Source: Methylobacterium sp. E-065 (lineage in GTDB: Bacteria > Pseudomonadota > Alphaproteobacteria > Rhizobiales > Beijerinckiaceae). From it: 64,000 nucleotides of DNA. Position 1 is the stretch's first letter, and every line of letters begins with the position of its first letter. Made by a program: the position numbers and the translations under genes. The notes under the pieces are model-generated. The model was not told where the DNA came from, did not search any database, and saw only the letters and a program-made list of their open reading frames with translations. Below, piece after piece: positions 34,982 through 43,172 of the stretch. Location of the stretch: positions 17,246 to 81,245 of the forward strand of contig NZ_JAKSYD010000026.1 of the NCBI RefSeq assembly GCF_022829605.1. The letters are read 5' to 3'.

Positions 34982-35758
34982 ATGATGAGAAGACGGTTGG
35001 CAAGACTGTGTCTGGCGTCGACGCTGCTCTTCGGGCTGCTGGGTCAGGGGGGTGGTGCCCAGCCACTCAAGGTCGGCGCGACGCCCACCGGCCTGCCCTT
35101 CACGTTCCTCGACACCAAGACCAACACCATCCAGGGCGTCATGGTCGACCTCGTCAACGCAGTCGGTAAAGAGGCGGGCTTCACGGTGGCGGTGGAGCCG
35201 CTGCAGTTCTCGACGCTGATCCCGGCGCTCACCGCCTCGAAGATCGACATCATCTCGGCGGCGATGTTTATCACACCTCAGCGCAAGGAGGTCGTAGCCT
35301 TCTCGGCGCCGGTCTACAGCTATGGCGAGGGCTTGATCGTCCCGAAGAGCGACACCAAGGACTACATCTCCTTCACCGACTTGAAGGGCGAGACCGTCGG
35401 GGCCCAGGTCGGCACCGCCTTCGTCGAGCCGCTGAAGAAGTCGGGCCTCTTCGGCGAGGTGAAGATCTACGACACGATCCCCGACATCATCCGTGACGTC
35501 AATTCAGGCCGGTTGAAGGCCGGCTTCGCCGACGCGCCGATCCTGGCCTACTACGTCAAGCAGGGCGTGTTCCCGGGCGTGCGCCTGGTCGAGACCTTCA
35601 AGCCGACCGTCGTCGCCTCGGTGGGTCTCAGCGTGCGCAAGACCGACTCCGCGCTCCTCGCCAAGATCGACGCGGCGCTCGCCAAGCTCAAGGCCGATGG
35701 GACGCTCCAGGCGATCCTCACGAAGTGGGGCCTGCCGCCCTCCGCCGACCGGTCCTGA
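34982..35758 (+). CDS. Amino-acid-type ABC transporter substrate-binding protein
   Basis: A 258-residue family-3 binding protein. Signal peptide at residues 1-26 (MMRRRLARLCLASTLLFGLL). Family markers are LKVGATPTGLPFTFLDTKTN, VMVDLVNAVGKEAGFTVAVE, SKIDIISAAMFITPQRKEVV and FTDLKGETVGAQVGTAFVEP. GGGAGCGGC precedes the ATG. It delivers an amino acid or amine to the permease/ATPase pair encoded next. Confidence 0.9.
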   Translation: MMRRRLARLCLASTLLFGLLGQGGGAQPLKVGATPTGLPFTFLDTKTNTIQGVMVDLVNAVGKEAGFTVAVEPLQFSTLIPALTASKIDIISAAMFITPQRKEVVAFSAPVYSYGEGLIVPKSDTKDYISFTDLKGETVGAQVGTAFVEPLKKSGLFGEVKIYDTIPDIIRDVNSGRLKAGFADAPILAYYVKQGVFPGVRLVETFKPTVVASVGLSVRKTDSALLAKIDAALAKLKADGTLQAILTKWGLPPSADRS

Positions 35759-35763
35759 GCCTC

Positions 35764-36417
35764 ATGCGCGAGTTCCTGGTCGACGCGCAGGAGTATCTGC
35801 CGATCCTGCTCCAGGGCGTGCAGCTCACAGTTCTGATCACCCTCGCCTCGCTGGTCGTGTCGACGCTCCTGGGCCTCGTCTGGGCGATGCTGCGGGTCTC
35901 CGGGATTGCAATCCTCGCAGGCTTCAGCGCGGTCATGATCAACATTCTGCGCGGTATCCCGATCATCGTGCAACTGTTCTACCTCTACTTCGTGATGCCC
36001 GATTTCGGCCTGTCGCTGACAGCCGTTCAGGCGGCGATCATCGGGCTCGGCATCGCCTACTCGGCCTACCAGGCCGAGAATTTCCGCGCCGGCATCGAGG
36101 CGGTGGATCGCGGGCAGGTCGAGGCGGCGCTGTCGATCGGCATGGGCTGGGGGATGACCATGCGGCGGGTGATCCTGCCGCAGGCGATCCGGATCGCGCT
36201 GCCGCCCTACGGCAACATCATGATCATGATGCTCAAGGACTCGTCCCAGGCCTCGACCATCACGGTCGCGGAACTCGCCCTCCAGGGCAAGCTCATTGCG
36301 TCGTCGACCTTCAAGAATACCAGCGTCTACACGATGGTGGCGCTGATGTACCTCGCACTCAGCCTGCCACTGATCCTGCTGGTTCGGCATTTCGAGGCGA
36401 AGGGTCGGCGCCGATGA
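35764..36417 (+). CDS. Amino-acid-type ABC transporter permease
   Basis: A 217-residue permease (HisMQ type). The ATG at 35764 is six bases after the binding-protein stop. Landmarks: VQLTVLITLASLVVSTLLGL, NILRGIPIIVQLFYLYFVMP with the RG(I/T)P motif, SAYQAENFRAGIEAVDRGQV and the EAA loop EAALSIGMGWGMTMRRVILP. It is the only permease in the operon, so it is expected to form a homodimer. Overlaps the ATPase gene by ATGA. Confidence 0.9.
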   Translation: MREFLVDAQEYLPILLQGVQLTVLITLASLVVSTLLGLVWAMLRVSGIAILAGFSAVMINILRGIPIIVQLFYLYFVMPDFGLSLTAVQAAIIGLGIAYSAYQAENFRAGIEAVDRGQVEAALSIGMGWGMTMRRVILPQAIRIALPPYGNIMIMMLKDSSQASTITVAELALQGKLIASSTFKNTSVYTMVALMYLALSLPLILLVRHFEAKGRRR

Positions 36418-37145
36418 TCGTCCTGCAGGATGTTCGGAAGCATTACGGCGCCCTGGAGGTGATCAAGGGCGTCTCGGCCGAAGTCGCAAAGGGCGAAGTG
36501 GTGTGCATCATCGGACCGTCGGGCTCCGGCAAGTCGACCCTGCTCCGATGCATCAACGGGCTCGAGGCCTATGACGGCGGCGAGATCCACGTCGGCGATC
36601 AGAGGGTCGACCGGGATGCGCGGAGTATCAAGGCGATCCGTACTCAGGTTTCCATGGTGTTCCAGCGCTTCAACCTGTTCGCCAACCGCACCGCCCTGGA
36701 GAACGTCGTCGAGGGGCCGATCTACGTGAAGGGCGAGTCCCGTCCGGAGGCCGAGGAGCGGGCCGCCGCGCTGCTCGCCCGGGTCGGCCTTTCGGGCAAG
36801 GAGTACGCCCGGCCGGACCAGCTCTCCGGCGGTCAGCAGCAGCGGGTCGCCATAGCGCGGGCGCTCGCCATGCGGCCGGAGGCGATCCTGTTCGACGAGC
36901 CGACCTCGGCTCTCGACCCTGAACTCGTCGGCGACGTGCTGCGGGTGATGCGGGGGCTCGCCGACGAGGGGATGACGATGATCGTCGTGACCCACGAGAT
37001 CGGCTTCGCCCGGGAGGTGGCCGACAGGGTGCTCTTCCTCGATGGCGGCCGCCTCGTCGAGCAGGGGCCTGCGGCCGAGGTCCTCAACCGCCCGCAGAAC
37101 CCCCGCACCCAGGACTTCCTGCAGCGCGTGCTGCATCCCCTGTAG
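36414..37145 (+). CDS. Amino-acid-type ABC transporter ATP-binding protein
   Basis: A 243-residue GlnQ-type ATPase. Walker A IIGPSGSGKSTLLRCINGLE, Q-loop SMVFQRFNLFANRTALENVV, signature QLSGGQQQRVAIARALAMRP, Walker B AILFDEPTSALDPELVGDVL and switch MIVVTHEIGFAREVADRVLF. ATG 36414 overlaps the permease stop. It has the typical C-terminal NPRTQDFLQRVL. Confidence 0.92.
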   Translation: MIVLQDVRKHYGALEVIKGVSAEVAKGEVVCIIGPSGSGKSTLLRCINGLEAYDGGEIHVGDQRVDRDARSIKAIRTQVSMVFQRFNLFANRTALENVVEGPIYVKGESRPEAEERAAALLARVGLSGKEYARPDQLSGGQQQRVAIARALAMRPEAILFDEPTSALDPELVGDVLRVMRGLADEGMTMIVVTHEIGFAREVADRVLFLDGGRLVEQGPAAEVLNRPQNPRTQDFLQRVLHPL

Positions 37146-37153
37146 GAGAGGCT

Positions 37154-38443
37154 GTGGCTGAACCCTTTCCGCTCGCCCCATCGCTCTGGGCCACCACGGC
37201 GGCCCCGGCGCCAGAAACGCCGCCGCTCGCCGAATCCGGGCAGGCCGACGTGGTCATTGTCGGCGGCGGCTTCTGTGGCCTGTCCACGGCGCTGCATCTC
37301 GCCGAGAGGGGCATCCGCCCAGTCGTGCTGGAGGCGCGCGAGGTCGGCTTCGGTGGCTCCGGGCGCAACGGCGGGCAGGTCATCCCGGGGCTTAAATATG
37401 ATCCTGCCGACCTCGTCGCCCGCTTCGGGCACGAGCGCGGCGAACGGCTCGCCCGGTTCGCTGGTGGCACCGCCGATACGGTCTTCGATCTCATCGCCCG
37501 GCACGAGATGGACGTGCCGCACCGGCGCGAGGGCTGGATCCAGGGCGCCCACACTGAGGCCGGTCTAGAGGAGGTCGCGCGGCGGGCACACCAATGGGCC
37601 GACCTCGGCGCCCCGGCGCGCGTTCTCGACAAGGCCGAGACCGACCGGCTGCTCGGCACGGAACGCTATCTCGGCGGCTGGTTCGACGGCCGAGGCGGCG
37701 CGGTCCAGCCGCTGAGCTATGCCCGCGGCCTCGCCCGAGCCGCCCTCAAGGCCGGGGCCGCAATTTACGGCGGATCACCTGTGACCGCCCTCGATCGCAC
37801 GGGATCGGGCTGGATCGTCACCACCGCGCAGGGCGCCCGCCTCACCACCGAGCGCGTCGTCCTCTGTACCAACGGCTACACCGGCGGGCTCTGGCCCGGC
37901 CTCGCCCAAACGGTGATCGCGGCAAACTCCTTCCAGGTCGCCACGGTGCCGCTCTCCGACAACCTTCGCCGCTCGATCCTGCGCGAGGGGCAGGTCTCCT
38001 CGGACACGCGCAAGCTGCTGCTCTACTTCCGCCTCGACCACACCGGTCGGCTGCTGATGGGCGGCCGCGGCCCATTCCGGGAGCCGCACGGCCCGCAGGA
38101 CTGGGCGCATCTGGAACGGATCGTCACCAAGCTCTTTCCGCAGCTCGACGGCGTTGCCTTCGACCACCGCTGGTGCGGCCGCGTGGCGATCACCCGGGAT
38201 TACCTGCCGCATCTTCACGATGCGGCGCCCGGCCTGCTCATCGACATCGGCTGCCAGGGCCGGGGCGTGGGCCTTCAATCGGCGATGGGTCGGGTGATCG
38301 CTGAGTACCTCGCGACTGGCGATGCCGACAGCCTCCCCCTATCACCGACGCCCATCGCGCCGCTGCCATTCCATGCGCTGCACCGCCTGTACGTTTCCGC
38401 GATCATCGCTTGGTATCGTTTGAGCGATGGCGGGATTCGCTGA
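37154..38443 (+). CDS. FAD-dependent amine/amino acid oxidoreductase (DAO family, PuuB-like)
   Basis: A 429-residue DAO-fold oxidase. The dinucleotide-binding motif VVIVGGGFCGLSTALHLAER starts near residue 34, followed by VLEAREVGFGGSGRNGGQVI, the hallmark of gamma-glutamylputrescine oxidase-like enzymes (GxSGRNGG). The C terminus has IDIGCQGRGVGLQSAMGRVI. GTG start with AGGAGAGG just upstream. As the last gene of the transporter operon under a PuuR-like regulator, it probably oxidises the imported amine or amino acid, releasing ammonia and peroxide or passing electrons on. Confidence 0.87.
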   Translation: MAEPFPLAPSLWATTAAPAPETPPLAESGQADVVIVGGGFCGLSTALHLAERGIRPVVLEAREVGFGGSGRNGGQVIPGLKYDPADLVARFGHERGERLARFAGGTADTVFDLIARHEMDVPHRREGWIQGAHTEAGLEEVARRAHQWADLGAPARVLDKAETDRLLGTERYLGGWFDGRGGAVQPLSYARGLARAALKAGAAIYGGSPVTALDRTGSGWIVTTAQGARLTTERVVLCTNGYTGGLWPGLAQTVIAANSFQVATVPLSDNLRRSILREGQVSSDTRKLLLYFRLDHTGRLLMGGRGPFREPHGPQDWAHLERIVTKLFPQLDGVAFDHRWCGRVAITRDYLPHLHDAAPGLLIDIGCQGRGVGLQSAMGRVIAEYLATGDADSLPLSPTPIAPLPFHALHRLYVSAIIAWYRLSDGGIR

Positions 38444-38630
38444 GGGATCGCTCTGTCTCGAGATCGCTTCTGGCATGGATGCCAGGGGCGCCGTTGCCGG
38501 ACCGCCGCCGAACTCATTTTGACGGTGAGAATGGACGCACAGCAGACGACTGAAGTTGGCCGAGGCTGTGTGAAAACGCGCTCCCCGCGCGGCTCGTGGT
38601 GAGCGCGACGACAAACCTCACGAGCGGACT

Positions 38631-38954
38631 ATGATGACGGCGCCCCGCCTTTTGTCCCAAACCGAGTTCTCAGCCTGCTTCACCGCTCCGATGCGGAACG
38701 TGACCGCAACCGCTGAAGCAGTCGTCGATGTCTGGTCGTACGCCGAATCGATCGCCCTGCCGCTGGGACGTATCACGGAGCTTCTCGACGTCACCGACGT
38801 CTATCGCGATGCAGACGAGCGGTTCGATCAAGTGCTGATCGGTACGAACGTCCACAACCTCATACTTGTCATCATCGTGGATATCTCGCGCTGCATCGTG
38901 CACGGGCATTATTGTCTTGATTTGGCAAACGCGTACGGCATGGCTCGAACCTGA
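38631..38954 (+). CDS. Conserved hypothetical protein
   Basis: A 107-residue acidic protein. Sequence features: LSQTEFSACFTAPMRNVTAT near the start, DVYRDADERFDQVLIGT in the middle and LILVIIVDISRCIVHGHYCL near the end, giving a plausible alpha/beta fold with a hydrophobic strand. No signal peptide. I do not assign a family. It stands alone between the FAD oxidase and the GST gene. Confidence 0.55.
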   Translation: MMTAPRLLSQTEFSACFTAPMRNVTATAEAVVDVWSYAESIALPLGRITELLDVTDVYRDADERFDQVLIGTNVHNLILVIIVDISRCIVHGHYCLDLANAYGMART

Positions 38955-39209
38955 AGGCTGAGCATTGGCTGAGTTCAGCATATTGCACAGCCAGCAGGCC
39001 TGCCGCTCCGGACCGACGCCAGCCGTTCCGGAAGCCAACTATGCTTCCCCGAAGCTGTCACTTATGGGCCATCCGGCTGCTTCGGCTGAGGGTGCGAAGC
39101 AAACGTCACCTCAGAATCGGGATGCAGACGTTGCAAGCGCGCCAGAACGGTCCAGTGCAGATGCTTCTAAATTGGAACTCGAGCGCCGCGCAGGACGGAG
39201 TTCCGCCTC

Positions 39210-39833
39210 CTACGGAAGGCCATTCGCACCGTGTGCCCGGTAGCCGGGGCGCGCAATGAGGCGCTCGTGATAGGCCGTGATGGCAGGATAACCCGGACGG
39301 TCCATCGGCGTCATTCGCCAGCGGTTCACCGATAGGCCGAGGACGACGTCGGCGAGCGTGAAAGTCGCTCCAGTCGCATAAGCCCCTGTAAAGGTGAGGC
39401 GTCGATCCAGGATGCCCATCGTCCTGTTCCAAGCATTAACGCTGGCTGTGATCACGTCGGGGTCGGAGTACGCCGGGTCACGGCGGACAAGGCCGAGAAA
39501 GGCAACACGCCAGGACGCATTCAACTCCGTCGCCTGCCAGTCCATCCATTGCTCAACGAGAGCGCGTTTACGCGGATCGGCAGGGAGGAGATCGGTCCGG
39601 GCAGCCACTGTAGCAACGTAGCGGCAGATCGTATTCGACTCCCACAACACGCCTGTCTCATCCGCGATCACAGGGACGAGGCCGTTCGGGTTCAAAGCTA
39701 GAAATTCAAGCGTGTCGGTTGGTTCGAAGCCGCTGCCGTAATCCTGCCGATCATAGTCCAACTGGATCTCGGCGCAGGTCCAGAGGACCTTCCGTACGTT
39801 GATCGAACTGGCCTTGCCGAGAATGCGGATCAT
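39210..39833 (-). CDS. Glutathione S-transferase family protein
   Basis: A 207-residue GST. The thioredoxin-like N domain has SSINVRKVLWTCAEIQLDYD, the cis-Pro segment NPNGLVPVIADE and the glutathione-gamma-Glu contact ESNTICRYVA. The all-helical C domain contains TFTLADVVLGLSVNRWRMTP with the conserved N-capping box (T-L-A-D). The N-terminal Ser (KASSINVRK) suggests a Ser- or Cys-type catalytic residue. Stand-alone cytosolic detoxification enzyme. Confidence 0.9.
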   Translation of the reverse strand: MIRILGKASSINVRKVLWTCAEIQLDYDRQDYGSGFEPTDTLEFLALNPNGLVPVIADETGVLWESNTICRYVATVAARTDLLPADPRKRALVEQWMDWQATELNASWRVAFLGLVRRDPAYSDPDVITASVNAWNRTMGILDRRLTFTGAYATGATFTLADVVLGLSVNRWRMTPMDRPGYPAITAYHERLIARPGYRAHGANGLP

Positions 39834-40654
39834 GGAAGGGTTTGAGCCACTTCTGAAATAATGGCGACACGCCCATGAAGGGCATGGTCGGAGCTTTCAT
39901 CCGTGGGGTTAAACCAGACCTTTCGCGGGTGCTCAAAGCGTATCTGGCGGAATTCCGATGGGGGTCGTAAGCGGCCGCAGCAGCTTTGTCCGCGTCGATG
40001 CATGCGTTGTCCCAAAGCGGACGGACCGAAATCCACCCCAACTCGGCCGGTCAGAGGCGGCGGTCGATGCGGCTGGGATTGGCCGTAAGCAGAATAAATG
40101 CTTTGAAGTGAACCGTCCGCCAAACCAGCCGGATTTATCTACAGTCGATTGTCGCGCTCGTCAGACTTTGGCCGCATTAAGATGAATACATATGATATAT
40201 GCTCTCTTACGATCATGCTTGAGAATTGTATATTAACGTTGACAGCCATGTTTTCAAAGGTTATTACGAGAAATTTTTCAAATATAGGTCAATATTGTGG
40301 ATTTCTTGAAATTATTAAATCAAATAAATAGATTATCATTGAAGGCTATGTCTCTTAACGATCAGAAATCGAGGACAGAAACGTGTCGCAATCTTATAAA
40401 AACTCATATTCCAGGAGTTGTAGTAAAAAATATATTGTACAGCGAAAACATCTGAGATACTCGAAGACAATAAACTATTAAACATTCATCTCGGTGGGTT
40501 GGTCTGTCTACGCAACTTTCCGTTGCCCTTTTTGAAAATGAGGCAACCTAAAACCGGCAAAACGAGGTCGATCCCCCTTCACAGCGCCGTGAATATGGCT
40601 AAGGTTAGATCAGGACGCGGCCACTTATGGGCCTGGTCTGTAGAGGGTGAGTTG
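39834..40654. other. Intergenic region with strongly AT-rich segment
   Basis: About 820 bases. 39834-40150 is of normal GC with no supported gene. 40160-40490 is strikingly AT-rich, with runs such as AATTATTAAATCAAATAAAT and AAAAAATATATTGTAC. The only frame there (about 60 codons near 40149-40331) has no ribosome site or family. The AT-rich block ends shortly before the genes of the Srf-type region and may hold its promoters or be foreign DNA. Confidence 0.45.
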
Positions 40655-41041
40655 ATGCCAGGGCGTTTCTTGAAGTCAGCGGGCGCAGCTGGCGCGATCA
40701 TCGCACTAGGACTGGCTTCGACGCCTTCTCAGGCGCAAAGCGCGGGCGCCTTATTTGGCGGCTTAGCTGGAGGTGTCCTCGGCGGCGTCATCGCCGGCTC
40801 GATTGCCGCGCAGGCGGCGCGCGAGCGCCCCGTCGTCGTTTATGCTGCGCCGCGCCGTACCGTCCGTGTCATTCATGAAGTGCGTCGCGTGCCGGCTCCT
40901 CGGCGGAAGGTTGTTCGTGCGAACCGTCAGCCCATGCAGCCCGCTGCCGGCCCGACGGGGACGCAGGTCGTGAACGCATCCGCCGATCCCTTCGCCTCGC
41001 CGCGGGGCAATGCCACGACCTCGGTCAATCAAACGCGTTGA
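40655..41041 (+). CDS. Secreted glycine-zipper protein
   Basis: A 128-residue protein with a signal peptide (residues 1-26, cleavage near SQAQ). A glycine-zipper helix follows (GALFGGLAGGVLGGVIAGSI), then a basic Arg/Val/Pro region (YAAPRRTVRVIHEVRRVPAP) and a polar tail. ATG 40655 is chosen because the signal peptide starts there; a GAGGGTGAG precedes it. Likely outer-membrane associated. Its stop overlaps a possible TTG start of the protease gene. Confidence 0.65.
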   Translation: MPGRFLKSAGAAGAIIALGLASTPSQAQSAGALFGGLAGGVLGGVIAGSIAAQAARERPVVVYAAPRRTVRVIHEVRRVPAPRRKVVRANRQPMQPAAGPTGTQVVNASADPFASPRGNATTSVNQTR

Positions 41042-41076
41042 GAACAGCTTCCAAGACGCACGCCGGATCGACGCGC

Positions 41077-42258
41077 ATGTCTCGCATAAAGGTTGCCATC
41101 GCTGTTCTGGCAGTCGCCAGCGGCGTGGCTCACCCCGCCGCGGCCTCGCCCGCGCCACCGAAGCTCACGGTCGACAAAAGCTTCGGCAAGGTCGCGGGCT
41201 GGTCCATCGGCTACAGCGAGAGCCTCGGCGGCTGCCTTGCTGCGGCGAGTTACGGCGATGGGACGACGCTGTGGTTCGGCTTCAACGGCGCCCGCGGCGC
41301 GTCGTACTTGGCCCTCACCAACGCCAAGTGGCGCTCGCTGGAGGTCGGCGGACAATACGAGCTGCAGATGATTGCGGGCCGCCAGAAGTGGCAGGGGACA
41401 TTCACAGGGGTCGAGCGCGGGGACGCGCGCGGGCTATACCAGTCGGGGCTGAAGGAACGCTTCGTCGCTGACCTTTCAGCGTCCGGCAGCATCAACGTAA
41501 TTTTCCAGGGGCGGCAGATCGCCGTCCTCTCCCTAGTCGGATCCACAGAGGCTTTTGACGCCGTCATCGGCTGCCAGAAGGACGTGACGACGGCGGCCGC
41601 AAAGGCAGAGCCCGCGCCTGATGACCCGCGCAAGCGCGAAGCCGGCATGACCAGCACCGGAACCGGTTTCTACGTGTCGGAACGCGGGCATCTGTTGACC
41701 AACAATCATGTCGTCGAGTCGTGCACGGATATTTCTGTCCAGCAGCCAGGCCATACCGCCCTGCGGGCCCGTCTCGTGGCCCGGGACGCCGCAAATGACC
41801 TAGCGGTGCTGACCACCGATTTTCCCCAGAAAGCGGTACCGCCGCTCTCGATCCGGGCGCGGCTCGGCGAGAACGTCTATGTCTACGGCTATCCCCAGAG
41901 CAATGTCCTGGCTTCGACCGGAAATTTCACCATCGGCAGTGTGACGGCAACGGCGGGTTCGGGCGACGACACCCGCAAGATCCAGATCTCGGCGCCGGTC
42001 CAGCAGGGCAATAGCGGCGGCCCCGCCCTTGATCAGTTCGGCAACGTGATCGGGGTGGTGCAATCCAAGCAGGTCGCGTTCGCCTCCGGCGACGTGCCGC
42101 AGAACGTCAACTTCGCCATCAAGTCGACGATCGTCCTCAACTTCCTTGAGGCGAACGGCGTCGAGGCGCCGATCAACGTGCGCACGACGGACCCGATGGA
42201 CGGCGCAGCCATCGCCGAGAAGGCTCGCGACTTCACGGTTCAGATCACCTGTCGTTGA
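41077..42258 (+). CDS. Periplasmic trypsin-like (HtrA-type) serine protease with unknown N-terminal domain
   Basis: A 393-residue protein from the ATG at 41077 (a TTG at 41038 is possible). Signal peptide at residues 1-23 (VAIAVLAVASGVAHPAAA). Residues 25-185 form a beta-rich domain of unknown family (KVAGWSIGYSESLGGCLAAA). The protease triad is His211 (LLTNNHVVESC), Asp241 (ANDLAVLTTD) and Ser313 (QQGNSGGPALD). No PDZ domain is present, unlike DegP. It lies upstream of the Srf-type locus on the same strand, separated by about 230 bases from the Sel1 gene, and may be functionally linked. Confidence 0.85.
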   Translation: MSRIKVAIAVLAVASGVAHPAAASPAPPKLTVDKSFGKVAGWSIGYSESLGGCLAAASYGDGTTLWFGFNGARGASYLALTNAKWRSLEVGGQYELQMIAGRQKWQGTFTGVERGDARGLYQSGLKERFVADLSASGSINVIFQGRQIAVLSLVGSTEAFDAVIGCQKDVTTAAAKAEPAPDDPRKREAGMTSTGTGFYVSERGHLLTNNHVVESCTDISVQQPGHTALRARLVARDAANDLAVLTTDFPQKAVPPLSIRARLGENVYVYGYPQSNVLASTGNFTIGSVTATAGSGDDTRKIQISAPVQQGNSGGPALDQFGNVIGVVQSKQVAFASGDVPQNVNFAIKSTIVLNFLEANGVEAPINVRTTDPMDGAAIAEKARDFTVQITCR

Positions 42259-42488
42259 GGCTGGATCGGTCGGAACAGGGCTCCAATCCGGCAGCCGACC
42301 ACTTTGGCGGCATCGCGCCGCGATCGGGATCCCCGGTCCGCATGTGGCTGCCCTGCCACGGCCTGCAACAATCACCTTGTGTTTTCGCACACAATCTCAA
42401 CGGGCACTGTTAATCACTTCAGATTGTAGGCGCGTTAACCTGCGGACGTGTAAGTGGAACGTGGCAATCGTTTTCGAGAGACACTCTG

Positions 42489-43139
42489 GTGCTGACCGTG
42501 AGAAGTTCTAGCGAAAACAGGCTGAGCTCCGCGGTAGGTATTGGGCTCCTTGTGCTGGCCGGTTTTATCGTCTGTGACGCGTCCTCTGCGCACGACGATG
42601 ATCCGGGCGGTGGGGCTGTTCAGTCTTGCGACCGTCTCGCGAGCGCTCCGTGGGATCCGGATGCCCCCGATGCGCAGCGGACCGTCAATTTCCGGGATCT
42701 ACGCGCCGGCGCGGCCGTAACGGCATGCCGGGCTGCGGTGGCCGAGGCCCCGCGGCTGCGGCGGCTGTATTTCCAGCTCGGCCGCGCCTACGACCGACAG
42801 GGCGCGAACCACGATGCCTTCGAGGCCTATCGGCGCGCGTCCGAACTGGGCAGCGGCGCGGCCAAGGTCAATATCGGCATTCTCTACCAGCAGGGGCGCA
42901 GGTTCGAGAAGAGCGACGCCAAGGCGCGCGCTTGGTTCCGCGACGCGGCCGAGACGGGCATTCCGGAAGGGATGTACTGCTACGCGGTCGCCCTCGACAA
43001 CGGGATTGGCGGTTCTCCCGACGCCGCGGCGGCCAGGGCCTGGTACGTGAAGGCCGCCGAGCGCGGCACCGCGAAGGCGCGCGACGCGCTCGTGCGCCTC
43101 GAACTCGACGGCACCGGCACGGGGGTGCGCTGTGATTAG
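42489..43139 (+). CDS. Sel1/TPR-repeat secreted protein
   Basis: A 216-residue protein from a GTG, with a hydrophobic leader (LSSAVGIGLLVLAGFIVCDA). After a TPR-like segment (RRLYFQLGRAYDRQGANHDA) come two Sel1 repeats: AKVNIGILYQQGRRFEKSDA and EGMYCYAVALDNGIGGSPDA, each followed by A-x-A-W-(F/Y)-x-x-A-A-E. Sel1 repeats serve protein-protein contact, usually in the periplasm. It directly precedes (about 30 bases) the membrane protease of the Srf-type locus. Confidence 0.82.
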   Translation: MLTVRSSSENRLSSAVGIGLLVLAGFIVCDASSAHDDDPGGGAVQSCDRLASAPWDPDAPDAQRTVNFRDLRAGAAVTACRAAVAEAPRLRRLYFQLGRAYDRQGANHDAFEAYRRASELGSGAAKVNIGILYQQGRRFEKSDAKARAWFRDAAETGIPEGMYCYAVALDNGIGGSPDAAAARAWYVKAAERGTAKARDALVRLELDGTGTGVRCD

Positions 43140-43172
43140 TCGGCGGCCGCGGGTGGCGCGCGCGGTGTGGCC

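Noticed and set aside
40149..40331. Small frame of 60 codons in the AT-rich block
   Set aside because: No Shine-Dalgarno and no protein-like pattern.
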